This document shows, piece by piece, positions 35,103 to 44,248 of a stretch of 64,000 nt of DNA (position 1 is its first letter; every line of letters begins with the position of its first letter). The stretch comes from Gemmatales bacterium (GTDB lineage: Bacteria; Planctomycetota; Planctomycetia; Gemmatales; Gemmataceae), in NCBI GenBank assembly GCA_026004675.1, contig BPJP01000005.1, forward strand, positions 326,662 to 390,661. Reading direction: 5' to 3'. A program made the translations under genes and the position numbers. The notes beneath the pieces are model-generated. The model saw nothing but the letters and a program-made list of their open reading frames with translations, searched no databases and was not told the DNA's origin.

Positions 35103-37565
35103 GTGTTAAGCCAAGTACCTTGGACCTGGTGGTTGGCGCCTGCGGGCGCTGTGATGGCACTCGTCTTTGCTTACAAGTTTTACAAGGAAATCATGGAGGC
35201 GTCTCCCGGCGATGAGCGGATGCAGGAAATCGCCGGTTACGTCCGTGAAGGTGCCTTCGCCTATCTCAAGAGGCAGTATTCCGTCGTCGCGATCGTTTTT
35301 GTCATCCTGGTATTGTTGTTGTCGTGGCAGGCGTTTGGATTGAAGCAACAAAGCGGCTTTGTACCTTTTGCGTTTCTCACTGGAGGCTTCTTTAGCGGCC
35401 TGGCCGGATTCTTCGGGATGAATACCGCCACCCTCGCCTCGAGCCGAACCGCCCAAGGGGCGAAGGAATCGCTGAACCGCGGCTTGCAGATCGCATTCCG
35501 CGCCGGCTCGGTCATGGGTCTTGTCGTCGTCGGTCTCGGTCTGCTTGACATTACCCTTTGGTTCATCGTGCTGGCCGGGCTTGTGCCGGCCTTCGGCTAC
35601 GAATTGTCGATCGAGCAGATAACGGTCGTGATGCTCTGCTTCGGCATGGGAGCAAGTACGCAGGCGTTGTTCGCCCGTGTGGGTGGGGGCATTTTTACCA
35701 AGTCGGCGGACGTCGGTGCGGATCTGGTCGGCAAAGTCGAAGCAAACATTCCGGAAGACGACCCGCGCAACCCGGCCGTCATCGCCGACAACGTTGGTGA
35801 CAACGTCGGGGACGTCGCCGGCATGGGGGCCGACCTTTACGAAAGTTATTGCGGTTCGATTCTCGCGACTGCGGCCCTGGGAGTGGCTGCCGCTGTCGCT
35901 TTGGGAGGCGACACGGCGGTCAAATTGCAATTCGTCGCCGCCCCTATGGTGCTGGCTGGTGTCGGTATCGCTTTATCCATCGCCAGCATCTATTTCGTCA
36001 AAACGGAAGAAGGCGCTTCGCAAGCCAACCTGTTGTGGGCCTTGCGTCGAGGTGTGTGGGGAGCCAGCGGACTCATTCTTGTCGCCTCGATCCTGGTTAC
36101 CTGGTTGATCCTTGGCGAAGTCAAGACAAGATCGGGGGACACCATCTGGTTCGGTATCTTTTGCAGTATTATTACTGGTCTATTAGCCGGTGTCGCCATC
36201 GGCTGGTTCACCGAATACTACACATCCTCGGAATACGAACCCACCAAATGGATCGCCAGTCAATGTCAGACCGGGCCGGCGACGACGATCATCGGCGGGG
36301 TCGCTCAAGGAATGCTCAGCACCTGGGCTTCGCTGGCGATCGTCGGCGTCGGCACGATCCTGGCATACGGTTTCGCCGGCGGTTTCACCACTCCAGCGCT
36401 GGGTCTCTACGGTGTCGGCTTCGCCGCGGTGGGGATGCTGGCCACGCTCGGCGTCACTCTCGCCACCGACGCTTATGGCCCCATCGCGGACAACGCCGGA
36501 GGCAACGCGCAAATGACCGGCCAGGAACCGCAAGTCCGCGAGCGAACGGACGCTCTCGATTCCTTGGGAAACACGACTGCTGCGACGGGCAAGGGGTTCG
36601 CCATCGGTTCCGCCGCCTTGACCGCCCTGGCACTATTGGCAGCTTTCGTCGAAGAAGTTCGCGTCGGAATCCAGCGTGAAGCGCGCTCCTTCGCCCAGTC
36701 CATCGCTGATAGCGACAAGGGCAAAATCATCGCCCTCGGCAACAAGAAATTCGTGCAAAAAACCGACGAACTGGAAGAAGGCTTTTATCCCGCTTTCATT
36801 CAGGTGAGCGGCGGCACGCAGTACGTCCTGGATGACAAGAGCAAAATCGCCCGCGAAGCTACGCCAAAAGAGATCGCCGCCTGGTATTCGGGAGACGAAA
36901 ATGCCAGGGAAGTATTCGGTCTGATCGAAGTCCGCAAAGCGAGTCTGGCCCACTTCATGGAATTCTACGATGTCAATTTGATGAACCCGAAACTGCTGGT
37001 CGGCATGTTCATGGGCGTTTTGATGGTTTTCGTCTTTAGCGGGTTGACAATGAAGGCGGTCGGCCGGGCCGCCGCCCGCATGGTCGAGGAAGTCCGGAGG
37101 CAATTCCGCGAACTGAACCTGCTGACCGATCCCAACGCCAAAGCGGACTACGCCAAGTGCGTGAGCATCGCCACCGCTGGCGCCCAGAAAGAGATGATTC
37201 TGCCCGCTGCCTTGGCCGTCATTACGCCCATCGCTGTCGGTTTGGTTCTGAATGTAGCCGGCGTCATGGGCCTGCTGGTCGGAGGCTTGACGAGTGGCTT
37301 TGCCGTCGCCATCTTCATGGCCAATTCGGGCGGTGCCTGGGATAACGCCAAAAAATACATCGAAAGTGGTGAATACGGCGGCAAAGGCTCTGAAGCCCAT
37401 AAAGCGGGCGTCGTCGGCGACACCGTTGGCGATCCTTTCAAAGATACCTCGGGACCGTCGTTGAATATCCTCATCAAGTTGATGAGCATGGTGGCCGTCG
37501 TCTTTGCAGGGGTCATTGTCAAGTTCGGCCCGCAAATCGCCAGTTGGCTGAAACTCGGAAATTGA
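35103..37565 (+). CDS. hppA: Membrane-bound ion-translocating pyrophosphatase
   Basis: An 820-residue polytopic protein that couples hydrolysis of pyrophosphate to H+ or Na+ pumping. The substrate site EDDPRNPAVIADNVGDNVGDVAGMGADLYES is at about 218-248, and a second acidic motif is GDTVGDPFKDTSGPSLNILIK near the C-terminus. GNTTAATGKG has Ala493 where K+-independent enzymes carry lysine, so a K+-dependent enzyme is predicted, a group that includes Na+ pumps. The protein is longer than the usual 670-770 residues because about 100 residues are inserted between LAAFVEEV (near 520) and FYDVNLMNPKLL (near 620), where most members have a short loop. The start is a GTG with AGGAG nine bases before it. 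A strong terminator follows. Confidence 0.93.
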   Translation: MLSQVPWTWWLAPAGAVMALVFAYKFYKEIMEASPGDERMQEIAGYVREGAFAYLKRQYSVVAIVFVILVLLLSWQAFGLKQQSGFVPFAFLTGGFFSGLAGFFGMNTATLASSRTAQGAKESLNRGLQIAFRAGSVMGLVVVGLGLLDITLWFIVLAGLVPAFGYELSIEQITVVMLCFGMGASTQALFARVGGGIFTKSADVGADLVGKVEANIPEDDPRNPAVIADNVGDNVGDVAGMGADLYESYCGSILATAALGVAAAVALGGDTAVKLQFVAAPMVLAGVGIALSIASIYFVKTEEGASQANLLWALRRGVWGASGLILVASILVTWLILGEVKTRSGDTIWFGIFCSIITGLLAGVAIGWFTEYYTSSEYEPTKWIASQCQTGPATTIIGGVAQGMLSTWASLAIVGVGTILAYGFAGGFTTPALGLYGVGFAAVGMLATLGVTLATDAYGPIADNAGGNAQMTGQEPQVRERTDALDSLGNTTAATGKGFAIGSAALTALALLAAFVEEVRVGIQREARSFAQSIADSDKGKIIALGNKKFVQKTDELEEGFYPAFIQVSGGTQYVLDDKSKIAREATPKEIAAWYSGDENAREVFGLIEVRKASLAHFMEFYDVNLMNPKLLVGMFMGVLMVFVFSGLTMKAVGRAAARMVEEVRRQFRELNLLTDPNAKADYAKCVSIATAGAQKEMILPAALAVITPIAVGLVLNVAGVMGLLVGGLTSGFAVAIFMANSGGAWDNAKKYIESGEYGGKGSEAHKAGVVGDTVGDPFKDTSGPSLNILIKLMSMVAVVFAGVIVKFGPQIASWLKLGN

Positions 37566-37589
37566 CTTGCAAAATCAGCCGGCGCGCTC

Positions 37590-37638
37590 AAGATTGGTGG
37601 CGAAACGCATCGCCTGTTTTCGCCGCCAATCTTTTTTT
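37590..37638 (+). terminator. Rho-independent terminator of the pyrophosphatase gene
   Basis: AAGATTGGTGGCGAA (37590-37604) pairs with TTCGCCGCCAATCTT (37619-37633) over 15 bp with one G-U wobble and a 14-base loop. The T-run (seven T residues from 37632) is immediate. It starts 25 bases after the pyrophosphatase stop and overlaps the upstream leader of the G8-domain gene. Confidence 0.9.
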
Positions 37639-37650
37639 GGGAGTGCAGCC

Positions 37651-39987
37651 ATGGTGAAGTCCCTTCGCGCCCTCACGATTACAGGCATCGTCTTTTCCTT
37701 ATCGCATTGGCCAGCGCCAGCTGCAGACGAGCTTCCCCCGCTCATCAAAAGTGCACGCAGTGGCATCTGGTCCCAGCGGACGACCTGGGAAGGCGGCCAG
37801 GTTCCCGGACAAGGGGATCGGGTGTTGATTCGCGAAGGCCATCGTGTCGTTTATGACATCCAATCCGACAGAGCCATTCGCTCCATCTTTATCGCCGGCA
37901 CCCTCAGTTTTGACCCCGATAAGGATACCCGGCTCAACGTCGGTCTGCTCAAGCCACAGGCCTGCGAAGATTGCGTCGAAGAAGGATTCGACTGCGAGGC
38001 CCGGCTAGCCCCTCCCGAAAAGGGAAAAAGACGTGCTGCTCTCGAGATTGGCACTCCGGATCGTCCTATTAGCTCGAACCACCGGGCACACATTCGTCTC
38101 GTCTATTTTCCGGGAATGAACAAGGAAACCTTGCCGGCGCTGGTTTGCTGTGGCGGCCGACTGGATATTCACGGTGCCCCCATGAGCCGTACCTGGGTCA
38201 AGCTGGGAGCGACCGCCAAAGCCGGCGACCAGACCATCGAATTGGCTGAAGCGGTCCAAGGCTGGCGCAAGGGCGATCGCATCGTCGTCACGGCAACGCG
38301 GCGCGACGATCGCGGCAATAAAGACTTCAACGAAGTTCGCTTCATCAAGGCTATCGAAGGCAAGACGATCGAACTCGATCAACCCCTGGCATACGAGCAC
38401 CTCGGCGACGGCGAATATCGCGGCGAAGTGGCCAACCTCAGCCGAAACGTGGTCATCGAATCCGCTGATCCCGATGGCATCCGCGGCCACACAATGTATC
38501 ACCGCCATTCGGCCGGCGCCATCAGCTACGCCGAATTCCGCCATCTCGGCAAGGAAGGCGTCCTTGGCAAATACAGCCTGCATTACCATCTGGTTGGCAG
38601 CACCATGAGAGGCAGCTATGTCATCGGCAACTCGATTTGGGACAGCCACAACCGCTGGCTGACGATTCACGGTACCAATTATCTCATCGTTCGGGACAAC
38701 GTCGGTTTCAAGAGCATAGGGCACGGCTTTTTTCTCGAAGACGGCACCGAAGTCTTCAACGTACTCGATCGCAACCTCGCCATCGCTGCTCGCCGTGGCA
38801 AGAGGCTCCCCAAACAAGTACTCCCCTTCGATCCGAACGAAGGCGCCGGCTTCTGGTGGGCCAACAGTCTCAATACCTTCACACGCAATGTCGCCACGGC
38901 CAACGATGAATACGGCTTTCGTTTTGAAGCGACCGCGGGCAGCAGCTTTCCCGTCGATTTCCCCATCCTTCAGCCCGATGGCAGCCGAAAGATCGTCGAT
39001 ATCCGTACGCTCCCTTTCGTCCGCTTCGAGGACAACGAAGTCCATAGCAGCGTGGGACACTACGGCTTCAATCTCGGCATGGGCGTCCGGCGGGTTGGCC
39101 CCGACGCCAGGCATCCTTTCATCGTGCGGAACACCAAAATCTGGGATGTCCACTATGCCTTTCGCCCTCAGGTCCCCTCCCTCCTGGTAGAAAACCTGCA
39201 TATCCATCGTGCTGTGTATGGCGTCTACCATCCGAATTTCGACAACCACGTCTATCGCAACGTCTTGATCAGCGAAACCAATGCGGAGCCGTTCAATCGA
39301 GGCCACGACGACCACAGCACGCAGTACGGCAAACTGGCTGTCGACGGTCTGGTTTTCAAAAACATCCGCGCTGGCGGCATGCCGCTCATTCAACTCAGCG
39401 ACCACAACCCGGAAGGCAAGGCGGAGTCCCATTTTCGCGGCATCCAACTCGTCGATTGGAATGATCGCAGCAAACAACGGGCACTCGTCAACCTCGGCGG
39501 CGGGCCGCGCTACGCCACTAAAACCCCGACCAGCGTGCCGACCTACATCTATGACTGGTTCGGACCCGGCCGGCATGCCCTGGTCGTCAGCACGCGCTCG
39601 CCGGAATTCAAGAGCAACCCCAAGCGGTACAAAGAAGTGCCGGACCTGACCGGCGACGAATCGCGTGCCGTCGAAGTTCGCGAACTGAAATTTCCGAAAC
39701 TGCTCGATCCGGTCGACGATTTGCCTCCGACCACGGTGATCACACATGTTTTGCCAACGGCATCGGGGCTTGTGGTTCGAGGCGTGGCTGCCGACAACGG
39801 CACTATCAAAGGAGTCGAAGTCAACGGGCGGCCGGCCAAGGCCGTGCGCCGCAATTTTGCCGAGTGGGAAATCATCCTCGAAGGGAACCCGAAAGCAATC
39901 AAGGCTCACGCTACTGATGCGGCGGGCAACGTCGAGCAGTTGCCTCACGTGCGTCGTGTGGTTGCGGATGGGTCGATAAACAAATAG
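37651..39987 (+). CDS. Secreted G8-domain beta-helix protein (CEMIP/TMEM2-like)
   Basis: A 778-residue exported protein with a signal peptide (SLRALTITGIVFSLSHWPAPAAD). Residues about 30-110 form a G8 domain (SGIWSQRTTWEGGQVPGQGDRVLIREGHRVVYDIQSDRAIRSIFIAGTLSF), a beta-rich module named from animal TMEM2, KIAA1199/CEMIP and PKHD1. The centre is a right-handed beta-helix-like stretch with repeated short strands (EFRHLGKEGVLGKYSLHYHLVGSTMRGSYVIGNSIWDSHNRWLTIHGTNYLIVRDN). The end is an Ig-like domain (TVITHVLPTASGLVVRGVAADNG). In animals, CEMIP and TMEM2 depolymerise hyaluronan, so a polysaccharide substrate is a fair guess. GGGAG eight bases before the ATG supports the start. It is not co-transcribed with the pyrophosphatase gene because of the terminator between them. 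Confidence 0.75.
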   Translation: MVKSLRALTITGIVFSLSHWPAPAADELPPLIKSARSGIWSQRTTWEGGQVPGQGDRVLIREGHRVVYDIQSDRAIRSIFIAGTLSFDPDKDTRLNVGLLKPQACEDCVEEGFDCEARLAPPEKGKRRAALEIGTPDRPISSNHRAHIRLVYFPGMNKETLPALVCCGGRLDIHGAPMSRTWVKLGATAKAGDQTIELAEAVQGWRKGDRIVVTATRRDDRGNKDFNEVRFIKAIEGKTIELDQPLAYEHLGDGEYRGEVANLSRNVVIESADPDGIRGHTMYHRHSAGAISYAEFRHLGKEGVLGKYSLHYHLVGSTMRGSYVIGNSIWDSHNRWLTIHGTNYLIVRDNVGFKSIGHGFFLEDGTEVFNVLDRNLAIAARRGKRLPKQVLPFDPNEGAGFWWANSLNTFTRNVATANDEYGFRFEATAGSSFPVDFPILQPDGSRKIVDIRTLPFVRFEDNEVHSSVGHYGFNLGMGVRRVGPDARHPFIVRNTKIWDVHYAFRPQVPSLLVENLHIHRAVYGVYHPNFDNHVYRNVLISETNAEPFNRGHDDHSTQYGKLAVDGLVFKNIRAGGMPLIQLSDHNPEGKAESHFRGIQLVDWNDRSKQRALVNLGGGPRYATKTPTSVPTYIYDWFGPGRHALVVSTRSPEFKSNPKRYKEVPDLTGDESRAVEVRELKFPKLLDPVDDLPPTTVITHVLPTASGLVVRGVAADNGTIKGVEVNGRPAKAVRRNFAEWEIILEGNPKAIKAHATDAAGNVEQLPHVRRVVADGSINK

Positions 39988-40087
39988 CACCGGCACGATA
40001 AGCCGTTGCGAAATCGCTTGAAATGGTTCTTGGTTGTTTGATTCGTGAAATGTCGAACGTAGGTGGGAACTTCAGAGGTAAGGCAAC

Positions 40088-41113
40088 ATGACCAGAATCG
40101 GCATCGTCGGCATCGGCTTCATGGGCATGATTCATTATCTGGCGGCTCAAAAGCTCAGCGGAGCCAAAGTCGTCGCCATTTGCAGCCGAGATCCCAAGAA
40201 GCTCGACGGTGACTGGCGAGGCATTCGTGGCAACTTCGGCCCGCCTGGCACGATGATGGACCTTGGCGAGATCAAAAAATATCGCGACATCAACGATCTG
40301 CTGGCCGATCCGGACATCGACCTGATCGACGTCTGCAATCCGACCCACAAACATCCGGAGACGGCCCTGGCGGCACTCAAGGCTGGCAAGCACGTTCTCG
40401 TCGAAAAATCCATCGCCCTGGACCCCAAAGACGCCGACGCCATGCTCGAAGCTGCCGACAAAGCGGGCAGGCTGTTGATGGTCGCCCATGTCCTTCCCTT
40501 CTTTCCGGAATTTGCCCACGCTGCCGAACTGATTCGTTCCGGCCAGTACGGCAAACTGGTCGCCGCCCACTTTATCCGCGTCATTTCCAAACCGGACTGG
40601 TCCGCGGAAATCGCAGACGTGAGCAAGACCGGCGGTCCCGCTGTGGACCTCCATATTCACGACACCCATTTCATCGGTCTCGTCTGTGGCGTTCCGCAGA
40701 AAGTGTTTGCCTCCGGCATCATGGAAAACGGTGCGGTCCAGTATCTGACGACGCATTATCTGTATGGCAAAGACGGCCCGTGCGTCACTTGCTCCAGTGG
40801 CGCCGTCGCCCAGAAAGGTCGGGAGTTTATTCACGGCTACGAAATCTATTTGGAAAAAGCGACCCTTGCCTACGATTCGAGCCACAAGCCGCTGACGGTC
40901 TACACGTCGGACGGCAAGGCCGAACAACCCAAGATCGAAGGAAGCGGCGATCCGACGGCCGCCTTTACCCTCGAACTGCAAGCCGCTGTCGACAGCATCG
41001 CCAAAGGCAAAGCCCACGACTACCTCAGCGGCAAACTGGCCCGCGACGCATTGGTCATGTGCCACAAGGAATGCCAGTCGGTCCAGACCGGCAGTACCGT
41101 GGAAATCGTCTGA
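40088..41113 (+). CDS. Gfo/Idh/MocA family oxidoreductase
   Basis: A 341-residue NAD(P)-dependent oxidoreductase. The Rossmann start is RIGIVGIGFMGMIHYLAA. CNPTHKHPETALAALKAGKHVLVEKSIALDP contains the EK-x lysine that helps substrate binding. The substrate-domain signature is GPAVDLHIHDTHFIGLVCG (D-x-x-x-H). Members oxidise sugars or inositol and related alcohols; the substrate is not readable here. There is no Tat signal, so it is cytosolic, unlike many planctomycete members. AGAGGTAAGG before the ATG is a good ribosome-binding site. It converges on the MFS gene, four bases away. Confidence 0.9.
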   Translation: MTRIGIVGIGFMGMIHYLAAQKLSGAKVVAICSRDPKKLDGDWRGIRGNFGPPGTMMDLGEIKKYRDINDLLADPDIDLIDVCNPTHKHPETALAALKAGKHVLVEKSIALDPKDADAMLEAADKAGRLLMVAHVLPFFPEFAHAAELIRSGQYGKLVAAHFIRVISKPDWSAEIADVSKTGGPAVDLHIHDTHFIGLVCGVPQKVFASGIMENGAVQYLTTHYLYGKDGPCVTCSSGAVAQKGREFIHGYEIYLEKATLAYDSSHKPLTVYTSDGKAEQPKIEGSGDPTAAFTLELQAAVDSIAKGKAHDYLSGKLARDALVMCHKECQSVQTGSTVEIV

Positions 41114-41117
41114 CGCG

Positions 41118-42413
41118 TCAACTTGCCAGTGGCTTCTGGCCGACTTCCAGCGAGGCGATTCTCGGTTCGTCGTCGTGGATGGGAGGCAAGCGAGGCAAGC
41201 CAAGGGCACGCAGATTGGCCGGTATGCTTGCCAACGACACCATCGTCGCGCCCAAGACCGCGAACGGCCCGGACAGGATGTACAGGATGGACCCGACCCA
41301 GGGCATTCCCAGTCCCCTCACTCCGTTCAAAACGAAGTGAATTCCGTTGTACAACGGCACTTCGTCCGCACTTGGCGCAAAATGACTCGACGCCAGGTAC
41401 CACGTCAGCTGGCCGCCGCCGTTGGATAGGCCTTGCAGGATGCTGCCGACGAAAATGAACATCGCCACGCCCGTGGTGATGCCGACGAAGTAACTGGCCA
41501 GGTACACCGTCATCATTACCGAGATCAACAGCCGGCAGCGGATGATGCCGATGCGATCGAGAATGCGGCCCCATAACGGCGACCCCAACGCCAACAACAA
41601 CTGGGGCACCACGGACAACCACAACGACAACTCGAAGGCCGTGAACTCGAAGCGCTGACTCACCAGAATCAGCACCACATGTGACGACATGAAAAACGAC
41701 GATCCCGACAGAAAGAAGCCGATTTCGAACAGCCGAAACGCTCGATCCGAGCGGAGAACCCGTTCGACGCCTCGCAACTTGACGAGCCAAGTGGCCGGTT
41801 GGCGTCGGCCAGGCACGGCATCAGGGATGATCAGCATGCTATAAAAAACGCAGCTGATCAAACCGCACAATCCCGCCAGCGGATAGACCACCCGATACAT
41901 CTCCGCGCTTTTATCCAGCAGCCAGCCCGTTGTCAGGACGCTCGGAACCATCGTCAAATAGGTCCAGAACGTGAATCGGCCAAGAACCCGTCCACGCTGG
42001 GCTTCCGGATACACGACACGGTACAAACTGGCCTGGCCCATGCGAATCGCGGAGATCAATACCATACTGGTGGCCATTGCCGTTGTAAACGACCAGGCAT
42101 CCTCAATCCAGAACCCCGACAATAAGGGCAGGCTCGCCAGGAACGTGCCCCAGGTTGCCAAACGTTTCATCCCGAACCGCCGACCAGCAATCGCCCACAG
42201 CGGTCCGAGAAAGGCACCCACGGGAAACGACGAAACCAGAATGGTCAAAAGCAATGGATTGGCTTTCAGCGCCGCCACTGCTACTACCGGGGCGGCGAAT
42301 AATGCCAGGCCAAGATAAATGCCATTGAACGCTGAGTAGAAACTCTCCACGCGAACGTTATGGCGAAGAATCGCTTCTTCGTGGCCAAGTGGTGAATTGT
42401 CTGTCGGGTCCAT
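41118..42413 (-). CDS. MFS transporter
   Basis: A 431-residue major facilitator superfamily protein with about twelve hydrophobic segments, for example SFYSAFNGIYLGLALFAAPVVAVAAL and PLLLTILVSSFPVGAFLGPLWAIAGRRFG (the G-x-x-x-x-x-x-G-R-R-x-G loop between helices 2 and 3). A similar repeat in the second half is LWLSVVPQLLLALGSPLWGRILDRIG. The start at 42413 was chosen because the upstream 44 in-frame codons are unconserved and would overlap the divergent UbiD gene. The substrate is unknown. Confidence 0.85.
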   Translation of the reverse strand: MDPTDNSPLGHEEAILRHNVRVESFYSAFNGIYLGLALFAAPVVAVAALKANPLLLTILVSSFPVGAFLGPLWAIAGRRFGMKRLATWGTFLASLPLLSGFWIEDAWSFTTAMATSMVLISAIRMGQASLYRVVYPEAQRGRVLGRFTFWTYLTMVPSVLTTGWLLDKSAEMYRVVYPLAGLCGLISCVFYSMLIIPDAVPGRRQPATWLVKLRGVERVLRSDRAFRLFEIGFFLSGSSFFMSSHVVLILVSQRFEFTAFELSLWLSVVPQLLLALGSPLWGRILDRIGIIRCRLLISVMMTVYLASYFVGITTGVAMFIFVGSILQGLSNGGGQLTWYLASSHFAPSADEVPLYNGIHFVLNGVRGLGMPWVGSILYILSGPFAVLGATMVSLASIPANLRALGLPRLPPIHDDEPRIASLEVGQKPLAS

Positions 42414-42538
42414 CGGTGGGTCATCGGCGGAGGTCAATATGGCTATCGTCAGCTTATGAAAAAGGGATTCGCCGGGCAAAACCGTCGGCTTGTTCGGCTC
42501 CTTGCGCTCTCGGCGATGCAATCCATATAACATGCTCC

Positions 42539-44026
42539 ATGGCATACGAATCCTTAGCTGCTTTTCTCGACGAACTGGAAGCGGAAGGCGAACTCGTCCG
42601 CGTCCGATGCCCGGTCGATCCGATTCTGGAAATCAGCGAAATCACCGATCGGATCAGTAAAGCTCGTGGTCCGGCTTTGCTTTTCGAAAACGTCAAAGGC
42701 TCGCCTTACCCGTTGGCGATCAATGTCCTTGGTTCGGAAAAACGCATGGCCAAAGCCTTGGGCGTCAAGAACCTCGATGAAATGGCGGAGCGCATCGCTG
42801 GCTTGATCAAGCCGGATGTGCCCGAAGGCCTTCTCGACAAACTCAGGCTGGTCCCGATGCTCGCCCAGCTAGGGAGTCTGCCGCCGAAAATCGTCAGCTC
42901 AGGTCCGTGCCAGGATGTCGTCTTCAAAGAGGACCAGGTCGATCTCACACGTTTGCCGATCATCCAGTGCTGGCCCAAAGACGCCGGTCGATTCATCACC
43001 TTCGGCCAGGTTTTCACCCGTAATCCCGAAACGGGCGACCGAAACGTAGGCATGTACCGACAGCAACTTTTGAGCAAGAACGCGACGGCCATGCACTGGC
43101 ATCCCCACCACGACGGCTGCCAGCATTTCCTCATGTATCAGAAACAAAAGAAACGCATGCCTGTCGCCATCAGCCTCGGAGGCGATCCCGTCTATCCCTA
43201 CATGGCCACCGCTCCCCTCCCTCCCGCCACTGACGAATGCCTCTTCGGCGGCTTCTTGCGCGGACGGCCGGTCGAACTCGTCAAATGCAAAACGATCGAC
43301 CTCGAAGTTCCAGCCAATGCCGACTTCGTTATCGAAGGCTACATCGATCCCGAAGAACCCTTCGTCACCGAAGGGCCGTTCGGCGACCATACCGGCTTTT
43401 ACAGCCTCGCCGACCAGTTCCCCGTTTTTCACGTCACCGCCCTGACCCATCGGGCCAACCCCATCTATCCCACCACCATCGTCGGCAAACCGCCGCAGGA
43501 AGATTGCTACATGGGCAAGGCCACCGAACGCCTGTTTTTACCTCTCGTCAAAATGTTCATCCCGGAAATCGTCGACTATGATCTTCCCTGGTTCGGCGTA
43601 TTCCACAACTTCGCCCTCGTCTCCATTCGCAAACGCTATCCGCAACAAGCCCGCAAGGTCATGTCCGCCATCTGGGGATTGGGACAAATGATGTTCACCA
43701 AGTTCATCATTGTGGTCGATGAACATGTCAATGTGCACAACTACGAAGAAGTCCTCTTCCACGTCGGCGCCAACGTCCATCCTGGTCGCGACGTTGTTTT
43801 CTGTGAAGGCCCGACCGATCTGCTCGATCATGCCGCACCGATCTGCTGTGTCGGCCACAAAATGGGCATCGACGCGACTCGGAAGTTCCCGGAAGAAGGC
43901 CATCCTCGCGAGTGGCCGGAAGAAATGCTCATGTCGCCCGAAATCGTCGAATGGGTCTCGAAACGGTGGCCGGAATACGGGATCGGCCCCGACCCTGGGC
44001 CGGTGGGATTCGGCTACCACCGCTGA
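42539..44026 (+). CDS. ubiD: UbiD family decarboxylase
   Basis: A 495-residue prenylated-FMN-dependent decarboxylase. Family blocks: SLAAFLDELEAEGELVRVRCPVDPILEISEITDRI at the N-terminus, GRFITFGQVFTRNPETGDRNVGMYRQQLLSKNATAMHWHPHHDG (prFMN/metal region), and EGPFGDHTGFYSLADQFPVFHVTALTHRANPIYPTTIVGKPPQEDCYMGKATERLFLPL. UbiD decarboxylates 3-polyprenyl-4-hydroxybenzoate in ubiquinone synthesis, while close relatives act in the futalosine menaquinone route or on other aromatic acids; planctomycetes generally use menaquinone, so a quinone role of that kind is a guess. UbiX is not adjacent. Confidence 0.9.
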   Translation: MAYESLAAFLDELEAEGELVRVRCPVDPILEISEITDRISKARGPALLFENVKGSPYPLAINVLGSEKRMAKALGVKNLDEMAERIAGLIKPDVPEGLLDKLRLVPMLAQLGSLPPKIVSSGPCQDVVFKEDQVDLTRLPIIQCWPKDAGRFITFGQVFTRNPETGDRNVGMYRQQLLSKNATAMHWHPHHDGCQHFLMYQKQKKRMPVAISLGGDPVYPYMATAPLPPATDECLFGGFLRGRPVELVKCKTIDLEVPANADFVIEGYIDPEEPFVTEGPFGDHTGFYSLADQFPVFHVTALTHRANPIYPTTIVGKPPQEDCYMGKATERLFLPLVKMFIPEIVDYDLPWFGVFHNFALVSIRKRYPQQARKVMSAIWGLGQMMFTKFIIVVDEHVNVHNYEEVLFHVGANVHPGRDVVFCEGPTDLLDHAAPICCVGHKMGIDATRKFPEEGHPREWPEEMLMSPEIVEWVSKRWPEYGIGPDPGPVGFGYHR

Positions 44027-44098
44027 AACGACTGCCGAACCTGGACACCGCTGGAATCCGTTCAAGCCATCGATTGCCGTCCAAGGGGAACTAGACTG

Positions 44099-44166
44099 TC
44101 GTCGATCAACTAACGTGGCCTTGAAAACAGGTTGGCACTTGACATAGACCTAACCACCGCTTAGGT
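44099..44166 (+). promoter_or_regulatory. Promoter-like region with inverted repeat before the DUF1501 gene
   Basis: TTGACA (44139-44144) is followed after 17 bases by TAGGTT as a weak -10. Between them and overlapping the -10 lies an inverted repeat ACCTAA-N7-TTAGGT (44148-44166), which could be an operator. Just upstream, GTCGATCAACTAACGTGG (44099-44116) looks like a decayed copy of the CACCGT palindrome family. The ATG of the DUF1501 gene is at 44249. Confidence 0.4.
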
Positions 44167-44248
44167 TAAGAGTGACTGAGGGAATGCCGAGAGCCTTCTT
44201 GGTGTGACCTTATTCTTTCCCGCCTCCCAGAAAAAGGGGTATCCTGCC

